A stretch of DNA of 37,788 nt from Acidobacteriota bacterium (GTDB taxonomy: Bacteria > Actinomycetota > AC-67). The notes below the pieces were generated by a model. It was not told the DNA's origin, ran no database searches, and saw only the letters and a list, made by a program, of their open reading frames with translations. Below are positions 7,504 through 15,425 of this stretch, piece by piece. Location of the stretch: positions 1-37,788 of the forward strand of contig JACQXY010000018.1 in NCBI GenBank assembly GCA_016208485.1, given 5' to 3'. Position numbers and translations under genes: made by a program. Positions within the stretch are counted from its first letter, which is position 1, and the number at the start of each line of letters is the position of its first letter.

Positions 7504-9795
7504 TCACTCCGGGCCGCCCGGCGCGCTCGCGGACGCGCTCGAAGTCGGTGACGCGCTCGGGCCCGGCGAGGGGGACGGGCTCGGGCTGGGCGGCGGGCTC
7601 GGCGCGAGCCCGTCCGACACCGACAGGGTCACGAGCGCGCCCGAGGTGACGGTCGCGCCTGCCTCCGGGGACTGGGCGATCACGGTCCCCTCCGGGAGGT
7701 GAGAGCGGGCCGCGGCGGACCTCACGCTGAATCCGGCGTCCTCGAGCGTCTTGCGCGCCTCCTCGAGCGGGCGCCCGCCGACGTCGGGGACGGTTGCGCT
7801 CGGCACCGCGGGAGGCGCCGCGAACTGCCGCACCGGCAGGCCTTTGTGCGCCGCGCGCATGTACCGGTTCCAGATCATCGCCGGCAGGCTCCCGCCGAAC
7901 ACGTCCGGGAGGCCGTGGATGTTGTGGAGCTTGTGCTCGGTGGACTCCGGGAAGCCGAGCCACACGGCGGTCGAGAACTGCGGCGTGAAGCCCACGAACC
8001 ACGCGTCGGCGTAGTCGTCGGTCGTGCCCGTCTTGCCGGCGGCCGGACGGCCGATCTTGCCGTTGCGCCTGCCGGTCCCGCGCTCGATGACTCCGCGCAG
8101 GATCGCGTCCGCCTGCGCCGCGACCTGGGGATCGAGCGCGCGGGCGCACTCTTGGTCGTCGCGCATCAGCTCCTCGCCCAATGCGTTCGTCACGCTCACG
8201 ATCGCGAACGGCCGGCAGTGGACGCCTCCGGCCGCGAGCGTCGCGTAGGCGCTGGCGACCTCGAAGGGCGACACTTCCGCGGTGCCGAGCGCGAGCGACA
8301 GGTAGGGCTGGATCTTGTTCTGGATGCCCATGCGGCGCGCGATCGCCACGACGCGCTCCGGGCCGATCCGGCTGATGAGCTGGGCGTAGTACGAGTTCAC
8401 CGAGAGTTCCGTGGCGCGGCGCATGTCCAAGGTCCCCTCGCCGCGGTGCGAGTAGTTCTCGACCTTCCACGTCTTGCCGCCGGGCATCGGGATCATGACC
8501 GGGGACGGCGTGTCGAAGGTGAGCCCGGGGGAGACCCCGGCATCGAGCGCGGCGACCATGGTGAAGGGCTTGAAGGCGCTCCCCGCTTGCCGCCGGCCCT
8601 GGACGGCGAGGTTGTACTTGGACTTGGAGAAGTCGTTGCCCCCGACCATCGCGCGCACCGCCCCGGTGCCGGGGTCGATCGACACCAGGGCCGCTGCCGG
8701 GTCGGCGGGGCGGTCGAGCACTTCATCGACCGCGTCGCGCGCGGCCTTCTGGAGCCGCAGGTCCAGGGTCGTCTCGATTCGCAGGCCGCCTCGGAAGATG
8801 GCGTCGGCCCGCTCTTGGCGGGTCGCGCCGAAACGCGGGTCCCTCTGGATCTGCGACTTCACGTACTCGACGAAATAGGGCTCGACGGGCTTCGGCAGCG
8901 GATGCGGGCTTGCTCCGAGCGGCCTGCGCGCTGCGCGCTCCGCCTGCGCGCGGGTCACGTACCCCTCGTCGGCCATCCGCTTGAGGACGAGGTTCCGCCG
9001 GCCTCGGGCGGCCTTCGGATTGCCGATCGGCTCCCAGTCGTTCGGGGCCTTGATGATCCCGGCGAGCAGGGCGCTCTCGGTGAGCCCCAGCTTGGTGACG
9101 TCCTTGCCGAAGTAGAACTCGGCGGCCGCGCCGAGACCGTAGACCCCGCGGCCGAAGTAGGCCTCGTTCAGGTACAGCTCCAGGATCTTGCGCTTCGACA
9201 TCCGCCGCTCGAGGGCCACGGCGAGCTTTGCCTCTTGGATCTTGCGGTCGAGCGTCTGCTTGTTGCCGACGAGCATGTTCTTGACGAGCTGCTGGGTGAT
9301 CGTGCTCCCGCCCTGGCGGACGGCGCCGGCGCGCGCGTTCGCGAACAGGGCCCGGACGAGCCCGCCGAGCGCGACCCCGTGATGCTCGTAGAAGTGCGCG
9401 TCCTCGATCGCGATCACGGCCTGCTGGGCGATCGGGGGCACTTTGCCGAGTGGCACGTACACCCGGTTCTCCGGGCCGGCGAGCGTCGCGATCACTTCGC
9501 CGCCGCGCGCGAGCACCACCGACCGTTGCGCGATCGCCGGCAGGTCGACCGCCCCGGGGTCGCCGCCGAACCGCTTCACGAGTTCCCCGACCGTCCGGCC
9601 GAGAAGCGCGGCGCCGGGCAGGGCCGCGGTGGAGATCAGCAGCCCGGTCATCGCGATCACCACGATCCCCACGAGGAGGCGCCCGGCGATCTCGCCCGGT
9701 CGCCTGCGGCGCCGCAGCCTCCGCGAGGCCGCGGGGTCGTCGAGCCCGGCGGCCGCGACGATGCGCGCCCGAAGGGCGTGCGGGGACCGCGTCAC
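7504..9795 (-). CDS. ponA2: class A penicillin-binding protein with PASTA domain (PonA2-like)
   Basis: 763 aa. A basic cytoplasmic tail and one membrane segment (about 38-60) precede the GT51 glycosyltransferase domain, with catalytic Glu131 in EDAHFYEHHG, QGGSTITQQL (161-170) and KRKILELYLNEAYFG. The transpeptidase domain has all three motifs: SAFK (Ser406, Lys409), SVN (465-467) and KTG (588-590). One PASTA repeat covers about 667-728, and a Pro/Ser tail ends the protein. It polymerises and cross-links peptidoglycan outside the membrane. GTG start overlaps the upstream ArsA-like stop by 4 nt, so the three genes form an operon. The symbol rests on domain order and synteny with Rv3682. Confidence 0.92.
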   Translation of the reverse strand: MTRSPHALRARIVAAAGLDDPAASRRLRRRRRPGEIAGRLLVGIVVIAMTGLLISTAALPGAALLGRTVGELVKRFGGDPGAVDLPAIAQRSVVLARGGEVIATLAGPENRVYVPLGKVPPIAQQAVIAIEDAHFYEHHGVALGGLVRALFANARAGAVRQGGSTITQQLVKNMLVGNKQTLDRKIQEAKLAVALERRMSKRKILELYLNEAYFGRGVYGLGAAAEFYFGKDVTKLGLTESALLAGIIKAPNDWEPIGNPKAARGRRNLVLKRMADEGYVTRAQAERAARRPLGASPHPLPKPVEPYFVEYVKSQIQRDPRFGATRQERADAIFRGGLRIETTLDLRLQKAARDAVDEVLDRPADPAAALVSIDPGTGAVRAMVGGNDFSKSKYNLAVQGRRQAGSAFKPFTMVAALDAGVSPGLTFDTPSPVMIPMPGGKTWKVENYSHRGEGTLDMRRATELSVNSYYAQLISRIGPERVVAIARRMGIQNKIQPYLSLALGTAEVSPFEVASAYATLAAGGVHCRPFAIVSVTNALGEELMRDDQECARALDPQVAAQADAILRGVIERGTGRRNGKIGRPAAGKTGTTDDYADAWFVGFTPQFSTAVWLGFPESTEHKLHNIHGLPDVFGGSLPAMIWNRYMRAAHKGLPVRQFAAPPAVPSATVPDVGGRPLEEARKTLEDAGFSVRSAAARSHLPEGTVIAQSPEAGATVTSGALVTLSVSDGLAPSPPPSPSPSPSPGPSASPTSSASASAPGGPE

Positions 9796-10919
9796 GAGCC
9801 GGCGAGCGCCTCGGCGACCCGGCGCAGCGCGGGGATGTCGTGGACCTCCTCTGCGAAATCGGGCACTCGCCAGAGCGGCGCTCGCCCGATGTCGCCGAGC
9901 ACCGAGCAGACCAGGCTGTCCTCGCGCAGGGAAAGCTCGCGCCAGGAGGCGTAGGTGCGCAGGGCCCACGCGAGCGCCGGATCGGACGTCCGGGCCTCGG
10001 TGGCAAGGGGGTCCTCCAGGCCGGGGGCCGAAGGGACGGAGTGCGCGCGGTTGACGATCACGGCGCCGAGCGGGGCGTGCTCCTCCGCCAGCCGCTCGGC
10101 GAAGTAGCGCGCCTCGCGCAGCATCGCCTCGTGGGGCGTCGCGACGACGACGAAGGCGGTTCGCGGCGCCACCAGCAGCTCCTTCACCCGCTCCGCCCGG
10201 GCCTTGAACGATCCGTACATCCCCTCGAACGCCGCGAAGAAGCTTGCCACGTCGGCGAACAGCTCGCTCCCCGTCACGCGCGTGACGGTCTTCAGCATCA
10301 CCTGCGTGCCGAAGCTCAGCGCCCGCAGGTATCCGCGTCCGGCGGCGATCGTCGGCCAGAGCAGCAGCTTCAAGAGCCGGCCCTCGAGGAAGTCGGTGAG
10401 CCGCCGGGGAGCGTCCAGGAAGTCCAGGGCGCTGCGCGTCGGCGGGGTGTCGATCACGATCAGCTCCCAGCGGCCCTCCTCGTGCAGCTCCCACAGCTTC
10501 TCCATCGCCATGTACTCCTGGGTGCCGGCGAGGGTCGAGGAGACGTGCTTGTAGAAGGGGTTCTCGAAGATCGCGCGCGCGCGCTCGGGGGTCGTGAGGT
10601 CGAGGATCATGTCGTCGAACGTCGTCTTCATGTCGAGCATCATCGCCCACAGCTCTCCACGCGGAGGGTCGCCGCCGAAAGCGGAGTCCGGGACCTGCCG
10701 CGGGGAGTTGTCCAGCTCGTCCAGCCCGAGCGACTGGGCGAGCCGGCGCGCGGGGTCGATCGTGCAGACGATCGCGCGCTGCCCGGCGTCGGCCGCGCGC
10801 AGCGCGAGCGCGGCGGACGTCGTGGTCTTGCCGACTCCTCCCGAGCCGGTGCAGACGATGACGTGCCGCCGGAGCAGGTCGTCGAGGCTCCGCGGAGGGG
10901 GCTGGCGGCGGCTCGGCAT
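9792..10919 (-). CDS. ArsA/GET3-like ATPase, second of pair
   Basis: 375 aa. Deviant Walker A GSGGVGKTT (26-34) of the ArsA/MinD class, switch I/II region IDPARRLAQSLGLD, and IDTPPTRSALDFLDAP containing the conserved Asp of switch II. No second ATPase half and no CxxC metal site is visible, so an arsenite-pump role is unlikely. In mycobacteria the orthologous pair (Rv3679/Rv3680) forms a complex linked to membrane and metabolite stress. It overlaps the upstream ATPase by one base (TGATG) and the PBP gene by 4, consistent with translational coupling. Confidence 0.88.
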   Translation of the reverse strand: MPSRRQPPPRSLDDLLRRHVIVCTGSGGVGKTTTSAALALRAADAGQRAIVCTIDPARRLAQSLGLDELDNSPRQVPDSAFGGDPPRGELWAMMLDMKTTFDDMILDLTTPERARAIFENPFYKHVSSTLAGTQEYMAMEKLWELHEEGRWELIVIDTPPTRSALDFLDAPRRLTDFLEGRLLKLLLWPTIAAGRGYLRALSFGTQVMLKTVTRVTGSELFADVASFFAAFEGMYGSFKARAERVKELLVAPRTAFVVVATPHEAMLREARYFAERLAEEHAPLGAVIVNRAHSVPSAPGLEDPLATEARTSDPALAWALRTYASWRELSLREDSLVCSVLGDIGRAPLWRVPDFAEEVHDIPALRRVAEALAGS

Positions 10920-11863
10920 CAGAACGCCTCCGATCCGGCGAGGATGGATGCGAGCTCCTCCAGCTCCGCGCGCGCGATCTGCGGAGTGAAGAGGAACGGG
11001 AGCGTCGCCATCGGCAGGTCGATGCCGCGCCGAAGACCTGCGACCGCCTCACGCTGGTGAGCCACGCGGCGCGCGTGCGCGGCCGCGACGGCGGAGAGAC
11101 GGGCGATCGCCTCCTCCCCCAGGCCGAGCCGCGCCGCCGCGGAGCCGAGCGCGGAGGCCGGGTCTCCGCCGAGGTCCGGCGCTTCCGGCCAGATCCCGTT
11201 CACGACGACCGGCCCGAGCGCGATCTCCATCTTGCGGAGGTTCTCCGCGGCCTCCTCGGTCTCCCGCACCGGCATGTCCTCGGGCTGGGCGACGAGCACG
11301 ACCTGGAGCCGCTTGGGGTCGTGGACCATGTCGAGCACGCCTTGAGCCTGCTGGCGGATGGGGCCGCCGCTCACGAGGTCGGCGATGGCGCGGGGCGCCC
11401 CGAGGAAGCGCGGCAGCCGGCCGGTCGGCGGGGCGTCGATCACGATGTGGTCGAACGTGTAGGCGCCCTCCTCGCGGCGGCGCTCGGCTTCCTTCGCCTT
11501 GCCGATCAGGAGGATGTCGCGGAGCCCCGGAGCGGTGTTCGTCGCGAACTCGATCGCCTTGGTGCCGGCCAGCACGCGGCCGATGCGCCGGATCCCGTAG
11601 AAGAGCTGGAGGTAGTCGACGAGCGCGTCGTCGGGTTCCACGGAGACGCCGAGGAGGTTCGGCGCGAGACGGTGTTCCTGGTAGCCGATCGCGTGGTGCC
11701 CGAAGACCGGCGCGATCCCCTGGCGGCCCTCGACCTCCATCAGGAGGGTTCGCTTGCCGGAGCGGGACGACGCCAAAGCGAGAGCCGCGGCCACGGTGGT
11801 CTTCCCGACGCCGCCCTTGCCCGAGACCACGGCGACCCTGGACCCGGTGAGCCTCGGGGTCAT
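10919..11863 (-). CDS. ArsA/GET3-like ATPase, first of pair
   Basis: 314 aa with Walker A SGKGGVGKTT (14-23), containing the signature lysine of deviant Walker A loops, and IDAPPTGRLPRFLGAP as switch II. It is a divergent paralogue of the next gene and is likely to pair with it as a heteromer, as Rv3679/Rv3680 do. First gene of an operon ATPase-ATPase-PBP. ATG 11863 lies exactly 6 nt after TAGGAT (minus strand, 11875-11870), so the operon mRNA is probably leaderless. The NfeD-like gene diverges from it across 74 nt. Confidence 0.88.
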   Translation of the reverse strand: MTPRLTGSRVAVVSGKGGVGKTTVAAALALASSRSGKRTLLMEVEGRQGIAPVFGHHAIGYQEHRLAPNLLGVSVEPDDALVDYLQLFYGIRRIGRVLAGTKAIEFATNTAPGLRDILLIGKAKEAERRREEGAYTFDHIVIDAPPTGRLPRFLGAPRAIADLVSGGPIRQQAQGVLDMVHDPKRLQVVLVAQPEDMPVRETEEAAENLRKMEIALGPVVVNGIWPEAPDLGGDPASALGSAAARLGLGEEAIARLSAVAAAHARRVAHQREAVAGLRRGIDLPMATLPFLFTPQIARAELEELASILAGSEAF

Positions 11864-11869
11864 GGACCA

Positions 11870-11875
11870 ATCCTA
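11870..11875 (-). promoter_or_regulatory. -10 element of leaderless ArsA-ArsA-PBP operon
   Basis: TAGGAT on the minus strand, then TGGTCC, then ATG. There is no Shine-Dalgarno sequence. Confidence 0.5.
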
Positions 11876-11937
11876 ACGCGGCGCCGATCCGAGCGGGCCC
11901 CGGCTGCAGCCGAGCCGAACGGTGAGGCCCGGCTAGA

Positions 11938-13056
11938 ATGCCCTCCACCGTGCGCCCCACGCTCCTGCGGATCCTCGCCGCTCTTGCCGTCCCAATGGGG
12001 GCTCTCTCCGTCGCGTTCGCGGAGACGCCGACGGCTCCGTCGGCCTCGGCGACCGCCTCGGCGTCGCCGATCCCGGGCGGCCCGGCGGCCCCGGTGGTGG
12101 ACATCCTGGACGTGCCCGGGGTGATCGATCCTTCCATCGCGCGCTACCTGACCTCGGAGATCGCCGACGCTGAGCGGCGCGGCTCCTCGCTCGTGCTGCT
12201 GCGGATGGATTCGGCCGGCGCGCTGAAGATCGGGGACGATTCCTCGCCGGCGCCGCCGGTGGCGCGCCGGATCGCCGCCGCGCGCGTGCCCGTCGCGGTG
12301 TGGGTGGGGCCTCGCGGGGCGCGCGCCGCGGGCGGGGCGCGGTTCGTGCTCGAGGCCGCCGACGTGGCGGCGGCGAGCCCGGGCGCGCGGATCGGCGATC
12401 TCCATCCGGCCGACCTCGGCAGCCCCGGGCGATGGACGCGCCTTCAAGAGCGCGCGGCGCTCGAGGCGCTTGCCGCCACGAACGGCCGCCGATCGGGATC
12501 GCTCGACGCGAGGGCCTCCGGTGCCGAAGGTCTCCTCCGCGCGATCGACGGTCGCGTCGCGCGTACCCCCGCCGGAACGGTCGTCCTGCGCTTGCCGGAG
12601 CGCGAAACTCTCGTGCGCTTCCACAAGCCGGGGCCGATCCGCCGGGCGCTGCACGGGCTCGCGAACCCCGCGCTCGCATACCTGCTCCTGCTCGGGGGTG
12701 TGATGCTCGTCGTCTTCGAGCTTTTTCAGCCCGGCTTCGGGGTGGCCGGGGTCTCGGGGGCCCTGGTTCTCGCCGGTGCCGCCTACGGTTTCTCGGTGCT
12801 GCCGGTCCGCCCCTGGGGCCTGGGAGTGCTGCTGCTCGGGCTTGCGCTCTTCACCTGGGACGTGGCCGTCCACGGTCTCGGAGTGCCGAGCGCGCTCGGG
12901 GCCGCTGCCGTCGCCGCCGGATCGCTCACTCTGGGCACCGCGGGAGCCTTGCGCATCCCTGGATGGCTGGTCGCGCTCGGAGTGTTGTCCTGTGTGATGT
13001 TCTTCGTGCCCATTATGACAGTTGCTGTGCGTGCCAGGCGTGCAGAAGGAGACTGA
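11938..13056 (+). CDS. NfeD-like membrane protein with degenerate ClpP-fold domain
   Basis: 372 aa. Signal peptide or first membrane segment at about 10-28, then a ClpP/SppA-like domain (VVDILDVPGVIDPSIARYL, then ARVPVAVWVGPRGARAAGG, AASPGARIGD). Then five hydrophobic segments from about 237 to the C-terminus. In active NfeD1b proteases such as PH1510 the nucleophile sits in GAxAASAG; here the motif reads ARAAGGARF, so the serine is missing. The C-terminal OB-fold typical of long NfeD proteins is also absent. TAGAAT at 11934-11939 suggests transcription starting near 11946, so GTG 11950, in frame, may be the real start. Confidence 0.75.
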   Translation: MPSTVRPTLLRILAALAVPMGALSVAFAETPTAPSASATASASPIPGGPAAPVVDILDVPGVIDPSIARYLTSEIADAERRGSSLVLLRMDSAGALKIGDDSSPAPPVARRIAAARVPVAVWVGPRGARAAGGARFVLEAADVAAASPGARIGDLHPADLGSPGRWTRLQERAALEALAATNGRRSGSLDARASGAEGLLRAIDGRVARTPAGTVVLRLPERETLVRFHKPGPIRRALHGLANPALAYLLLLGGVMLVVFELFQPGFGVAGVSGALVLAGAAYGFSVLPVRPWGLGVLLLGLALFTWDVAVHGLGVPSALGAAAVAAGSLTLGTAGALRIPGWLVALGVLSCVMFFVPIMTVAVRARRAEGD

Positions 13057-13076
13057 TTCCCTCGGACTGGTCCCAC

Positions 13077-13110
13077 ATTATGTTCGTTTGCAACGGACGT
13101 GTTCCATAAT
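13077..13110. promoter_or_regulatory. nested inverted repeats in the whiB upstream region
   Basis: ATTATG (13077-13082) and CATAAT (13105-13110) form a perfect 6-bp inverted repeat. A smaller one, CGTT-TGC-AACG, lies inside it. It starts about 20 nt after the NfeD-like stop, in a 200-nt AT-richer gap. Possible regulator site; function unassigned. Confidence 0.3.
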
Positions 13111-13182
13111 TTGCCTGGTAGTTGATTCCATATTGAGATAGGATGATTCCCGGGAGAGCGGCGAGCCGTGTTCAGCTTGACG

Positions 13183-13196
13183 GGTTCTTGGGAACC
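13183..13196. promoter_or_regulatory. GGTTC-TTGG-GAACC inverted repeat before whiB
   Basis: Perfect 5+5 palindrome with a 4-nt spacer, just downstream of TTGACG (13178-13183) and about 78 nt before the whiB start. Candidate operator in the whiB promoter or leader. Confidence 0.3.
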
Positions 13197-13273
13197 TCGG
13201 AACATCCGCTGCGCTTCCTGCGTCGTATTCAGGTTGAAGGTCACGCTGCCGCGTGATCCGAGGAGGGGGAGCA

Positions 13274-13603
13274 GTGCAGACCGCGCAAGCCATCCGTGAG
13301 CGCCGAGCCGTTCAGAGCGGCTCCCGGCCGATTCTCACGAGAGAGGGCTGGGAGCTCGAGACGGGCTGGCAGATGAAGGCGCGCTGCAGGGGCGCCGATC
13401 CCAACCTGTTCTTCGCGCCCAACCACGCCGAGAAGAAGGAGGAGCGCGAGGAGCGCGAGGCGACGGCGAAGGGCCTCTGCGGCGAGTGCCCGGCCCGCGG
13501 CGCCTGCCTCGACTTCGCGCTCGCGACTCGCGAGCCCCACGGCGTCTGGGGCGGGCTCACCGAGATCGAGCGGCGCGCCATCCTCGCCAAGCGCGCCGGC
13601 TGA
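13274..13603 (+). CDS. whiB: WhiB-family [4Fe-4S] transcriptional regulator
   Basis: 109 aa from GTG 13274, chosen because AGGAGGGGG (13261-13269) lies 4 nt upstream; an in-frame ATG at 13253 lacks such a site. Four cluster-binding cysteines: Cys38, Cys69, Cys72 and Cys78 (C-x30-C-x2-C-x5-C). The family turn GVWGG is at 90-94, followed by a basic C-terminus (RRAILAKRAG). WhiB proteins bind sigma-A region 4 and respond to oxygen or NO through the cluster. By position next to the ArsA pair and the PonA2-type PBP it corresponds to M. tuberculosis whiB4, although it lies on the other side of the ATPases here. Confidence 0.95.
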   Translation: MQTAQAIRERRAVQSGSRPILTREGWELETGWQMKARCRGADPNLFFAPNHAEKKEEREEREATAKGLCGECPARGACLDFALATREPHGVWGGLTEIERRAILAKRAG

Positions 13604-13638
13604 TACGCTCCGTCGCGCCCGCGACGGGGAGGTGCCCA

Positions 13639-14118
13639 GTGCCCGAAGGCTTTGCCGTGTCCGCCGAGTCGAGGCTCGCCCACCTCGGGATCGCGCTGCC
13701 GGAGCCCCCTGCGCCGGTCGCCGCCTACGTTCCGTGGACGCGCTCGGGGGCCCTGGTGTTCGTGAGCGGCCAGCTCCCCTTTCGTGGAGGAGCGCTCCCC
13801 CGCACGGGATCGGTCGGGGCGGAGGTGAGCGCGGATGAGGCCGTCGAGGAGGCCCGCGCCGCGGCGATCAACGCGCTCGCGGTGCTCCGCGCCGCCGCGG
13901 GATCGCTCGACCACGTCGCGCGCGTCGTCAAGCTCACCGTGTTCGTGGCTTCCGCTCCCGGATTCCGCGCGCAGCCCCAGGTCGCGAACGGCGCGAGCGA
14001 GTTGATGGCCGCGGTCTTCGGCGAGGCCGGCCGCCACGCGCGCGAGGCGGTCGGCGTCGCGGAGCTGCCGCTCGGGGCGCCGGTCGAGATCGAGCTGATC
14101 GCCGAGATCGCGGGGTAG
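13639..14118 (+). CDS. RidA/YjgF/YER057c family protein (Rv3678c-like)
   Basis: 159 aa, GTG start with GGGGAGG 6 nt upstream. The family fold is evident: SGALVFVSGQLPF, EEARAAAINALAVLRAAAGSLDHVARVVKLTVFV and the C-terminal VGVAELPLGAPVEIELIAEIAG. RidA proteins remove reactive enamine/imine intermediates of amino acid metabolism; this is the longer actinobacterial subgroup, and the RidA active-site arginine is not at its usual place, so deaminase activity is uncertain. It follows whiB by 35 nt, with a TACGCT -10-like box in between (13604-13609). Confidence 0.88.
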   Translation: MPEGFAVSAESRLAHLGIALPEPPAPVAAYVPWTRSGALVFVSGQLPFRGGALPRTGSVGAEVSADEAVEEARAAAINALAVLRAAAGSLDHVARVVKLTVFVASAPGFRAQPQVANGASELMAAVFGEAGRHAREAVGVAELPLGAPVEIELIAEIAG

Positions 14119-14155
14119 CCGAGCGCCCTGCCGTTTGGGCGTCCACGATCGGGAC

Positions 14156-14161
14156 TATGCT
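14156..14161 (+). promoter_or_regulatory. -10 element of the LURP-one-like gene
   Basis: TATGCT, with TTTGGG 16 nt upstream as a poor -35. The gene starts 28 nt later behind a GAGGAGGGA ribosome site. Confidence 0.4.
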
Positions 14162-14188
14162 ACGCGCGGCGGCGCGTGAGGAGGGAGC

Positions 14189-14782
14189 ATGATGGATGCT
14201 CGTTTCGGGCACCAGACCTACACGGTTCGCCGGAAGGTCTTGAAGCTCGTCGGCGGTGCGTTCCACGTCTTCGACCCGGCGGGGAACGTCGTCTTCTACT
14301 CGCGAATGAAGGCGTTCAAGCTGCGCGAGGACATCCGCCTGTACACCGGCGAGGACATGCAGACGGAGGTCCTGCGCATCGGGACCCGGCAGATTCTGGA
14401 CTTCGCGGCCGCCTACGACGTGATCGACTCCCAAACCGGCGAGAAGGTGGGTGCGCTCAAGCGCAAGGGGCTGAAGTCGCTCGTGCGGGACCACTGGATC
14501 GTGATGGACGCCGCCGACCGCGAGGTCGGCGCGGTGCTCGAGGACTCGGTCGGTCTCGCGGTGCTGCGGCGCCTGCTCGGCCTGTGGGCGAGCCTGGTGG
14601 CTCCGCAGCGATACCACGTCGAGATCGGCAGCCGCGCCGTCGGGACCGGCGTGCAGAACCGCAACCCGTTCGTCTACAAGGTGACGCTCGATTTCTCGCC
14701 CGATACCGGCGGCGTCCTCGACCGGCGTCTTGGGCTCGCGGCCGGGATCCTGCTCGCCGCGATCGAGGGGAAGCAGGGGTAG
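14189..14782 (+). CDS. LURP-one-related / scramblase-like protein
   Basis: 197 aa. A 12-strand beta-barrel with a central helix is expected from YTVRRKVLKLVGGAFHVFDPAGNVVFYSRMKAFKLREDIRLY-type sequence, matching the LOR/YxjI family related to tubby and phospholipid scramblases. A hydrophobic C-terminal helix (LDRRLGLAAGILLAAIEG) corresponds to the buried helix of the fold. The family's bacterial role is unknown. ATG 14189 or 14192; a strong ribosome site precedes both. It is transcribed in the same direction as whiB and ridA. Confidence 0.75.
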   Translation: MMDARFGHQTYTVRRKVLKLVGGAFHVFDPAGNVVFYSRMKAFKLREDIRLYTGEDMQTEVLRIGTRQILDFAAAYDVIDSQTGEKVGALKRKGLKSLVRDHWIVMDAADREVGAVLEDSVGLAVLRRLLGLWASLVAPQRYHVEIGSRAVGTGVQNRNPFVYKVTLDFSPDTGGVLDRRLGLAAGILLAAIEGKQG

Positions 14783-14877
14783 CGCCCCGATCCCCCTGCG
14801 CGCCCCGATCCCCCCGCGCGCCCCGATCCCCCCGCGCGCCCCGATCCCCCCGCGCGCCCCGATCCCCCCGCGCGCCC
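14783..14877. repeat. 18-bp tandem repeat, about five copies
   Basis: Unit GCGCGCCCCGATCCCCCC repeated head to tail right after the stop of the LURP-one-like gene. Copy one differs by one base (CCCCCT) and the last is partial. It is strongly strand-asymmetric (C-rich on plus). No protein signal; a GC minisatellite or slipped-strand product. Confidence 0.85.
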
Positions 14878-14937
14878 ATCGCATCCCGGGGAAGTTGTCG
14901 TACCCCCCAGATAGCCTCTCTCACGCTGATGCACGCG

Positions 14938-14952
14938 TGAATTGGCAATTCA
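14938..14952. promoter_or_regulatory. palindromic operator candidate before XRE regulator
   Basis: TGAATT-GGC-AATTCA, a perfect 6+6 palindrome in an otherwise GC-rich region, ending 32 nt before the regulator start. XRE proteins commonly bind such a site for autoregulation. Confidence 0.4.
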
Positions 14953-14984
14953 GAACTGCATGAGGGCAAGGAGGGGTGTGTGTC

Positions 14985-15416
14985 GTGGTGAGACTCATGG
15001 AGGGTGAGACCTCCGCGCGGCCTGCGGGCTTCGGGGCACGGCGGGAACCGTCCAGGAAGCGTCGCGGGGACTGGGCGGCGCGCCAGTTCGAGGATCAGGT
15101 CACGGGTCTCCTCGCACGCCGCCTCAAGGGCGCGCGCGTGCGGGCGGGAGTGCGACAGCGGGATCTCGCGCGCGCGATCGGAGTCAGCCAGGCGACGATC
15201 AGTCGAATGGAGAGAGGGCGGCGTCCCCCGAGGTTCGCGGAGATCGCGCGCATCGCGGTCCAGCTCCGCCGCCCGATCGACACCTTTCTCTCTCCTCCGC
15301 CGCCCGAACTCAAGTGCGGCTGGGAGCGACGCCCGATGTTTGCTCCGATGCCGCGAGAGCTGACCGAGCGCCTGAAGCGGGGCGACGTCCTGCTGAGCGA
15401 CCCGCTCTTCGATTGA
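14985..15416 (+). CDS. XRE-family helix-turn-helix regulator
   Basis: 143 aa from GTG 14985 (AAGGAGGGG ends 8 nt upstream; GTG 14976 would be too close to it). The HTH spans about residues 53-105: LARRLKGARVRAGVRQRDLARAIGVSQATISRMERGRRPPRFAEIARIAVQL is the canonical XRE layout. The N-terminal 40 residues are basic and the C-terminus (WERRPMFAPMPRELTERL) shows no known sensor. Likely a local repressor; target genes unknown. Convergent with the acyl-CoA dehydrogenase. Confidence 0.85.
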   Translation: MVRLMEGETSARPAGFGARREPSRKRRGDWAARQFEDQVTGLLARRLKGARVRAGVRQRDLARAIGVSQATISRMERGRRPPRFAEIARIAVQLRRPIDTFLSPPPPELKCGWERRPMFAPMPRELTERLKRGDVLLSDPLFD

Positions 15417-15425
15417 TCGGCCGCG

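Noticed and set aside
7504..11052. 1182-codon frame joining Arg/Pro-rich sequence to the PBP
   Set aside because: The first ~420 codons are an out-of-frame reading of the ArsA-like gene. The PBP has its own GTG start at 9795 in a GTGA overlap.
14783..14877. Possible CRISPR array
   Set aside because: The 18-bp units are directly contiguous with no variable spacers, and there are no cas genes.
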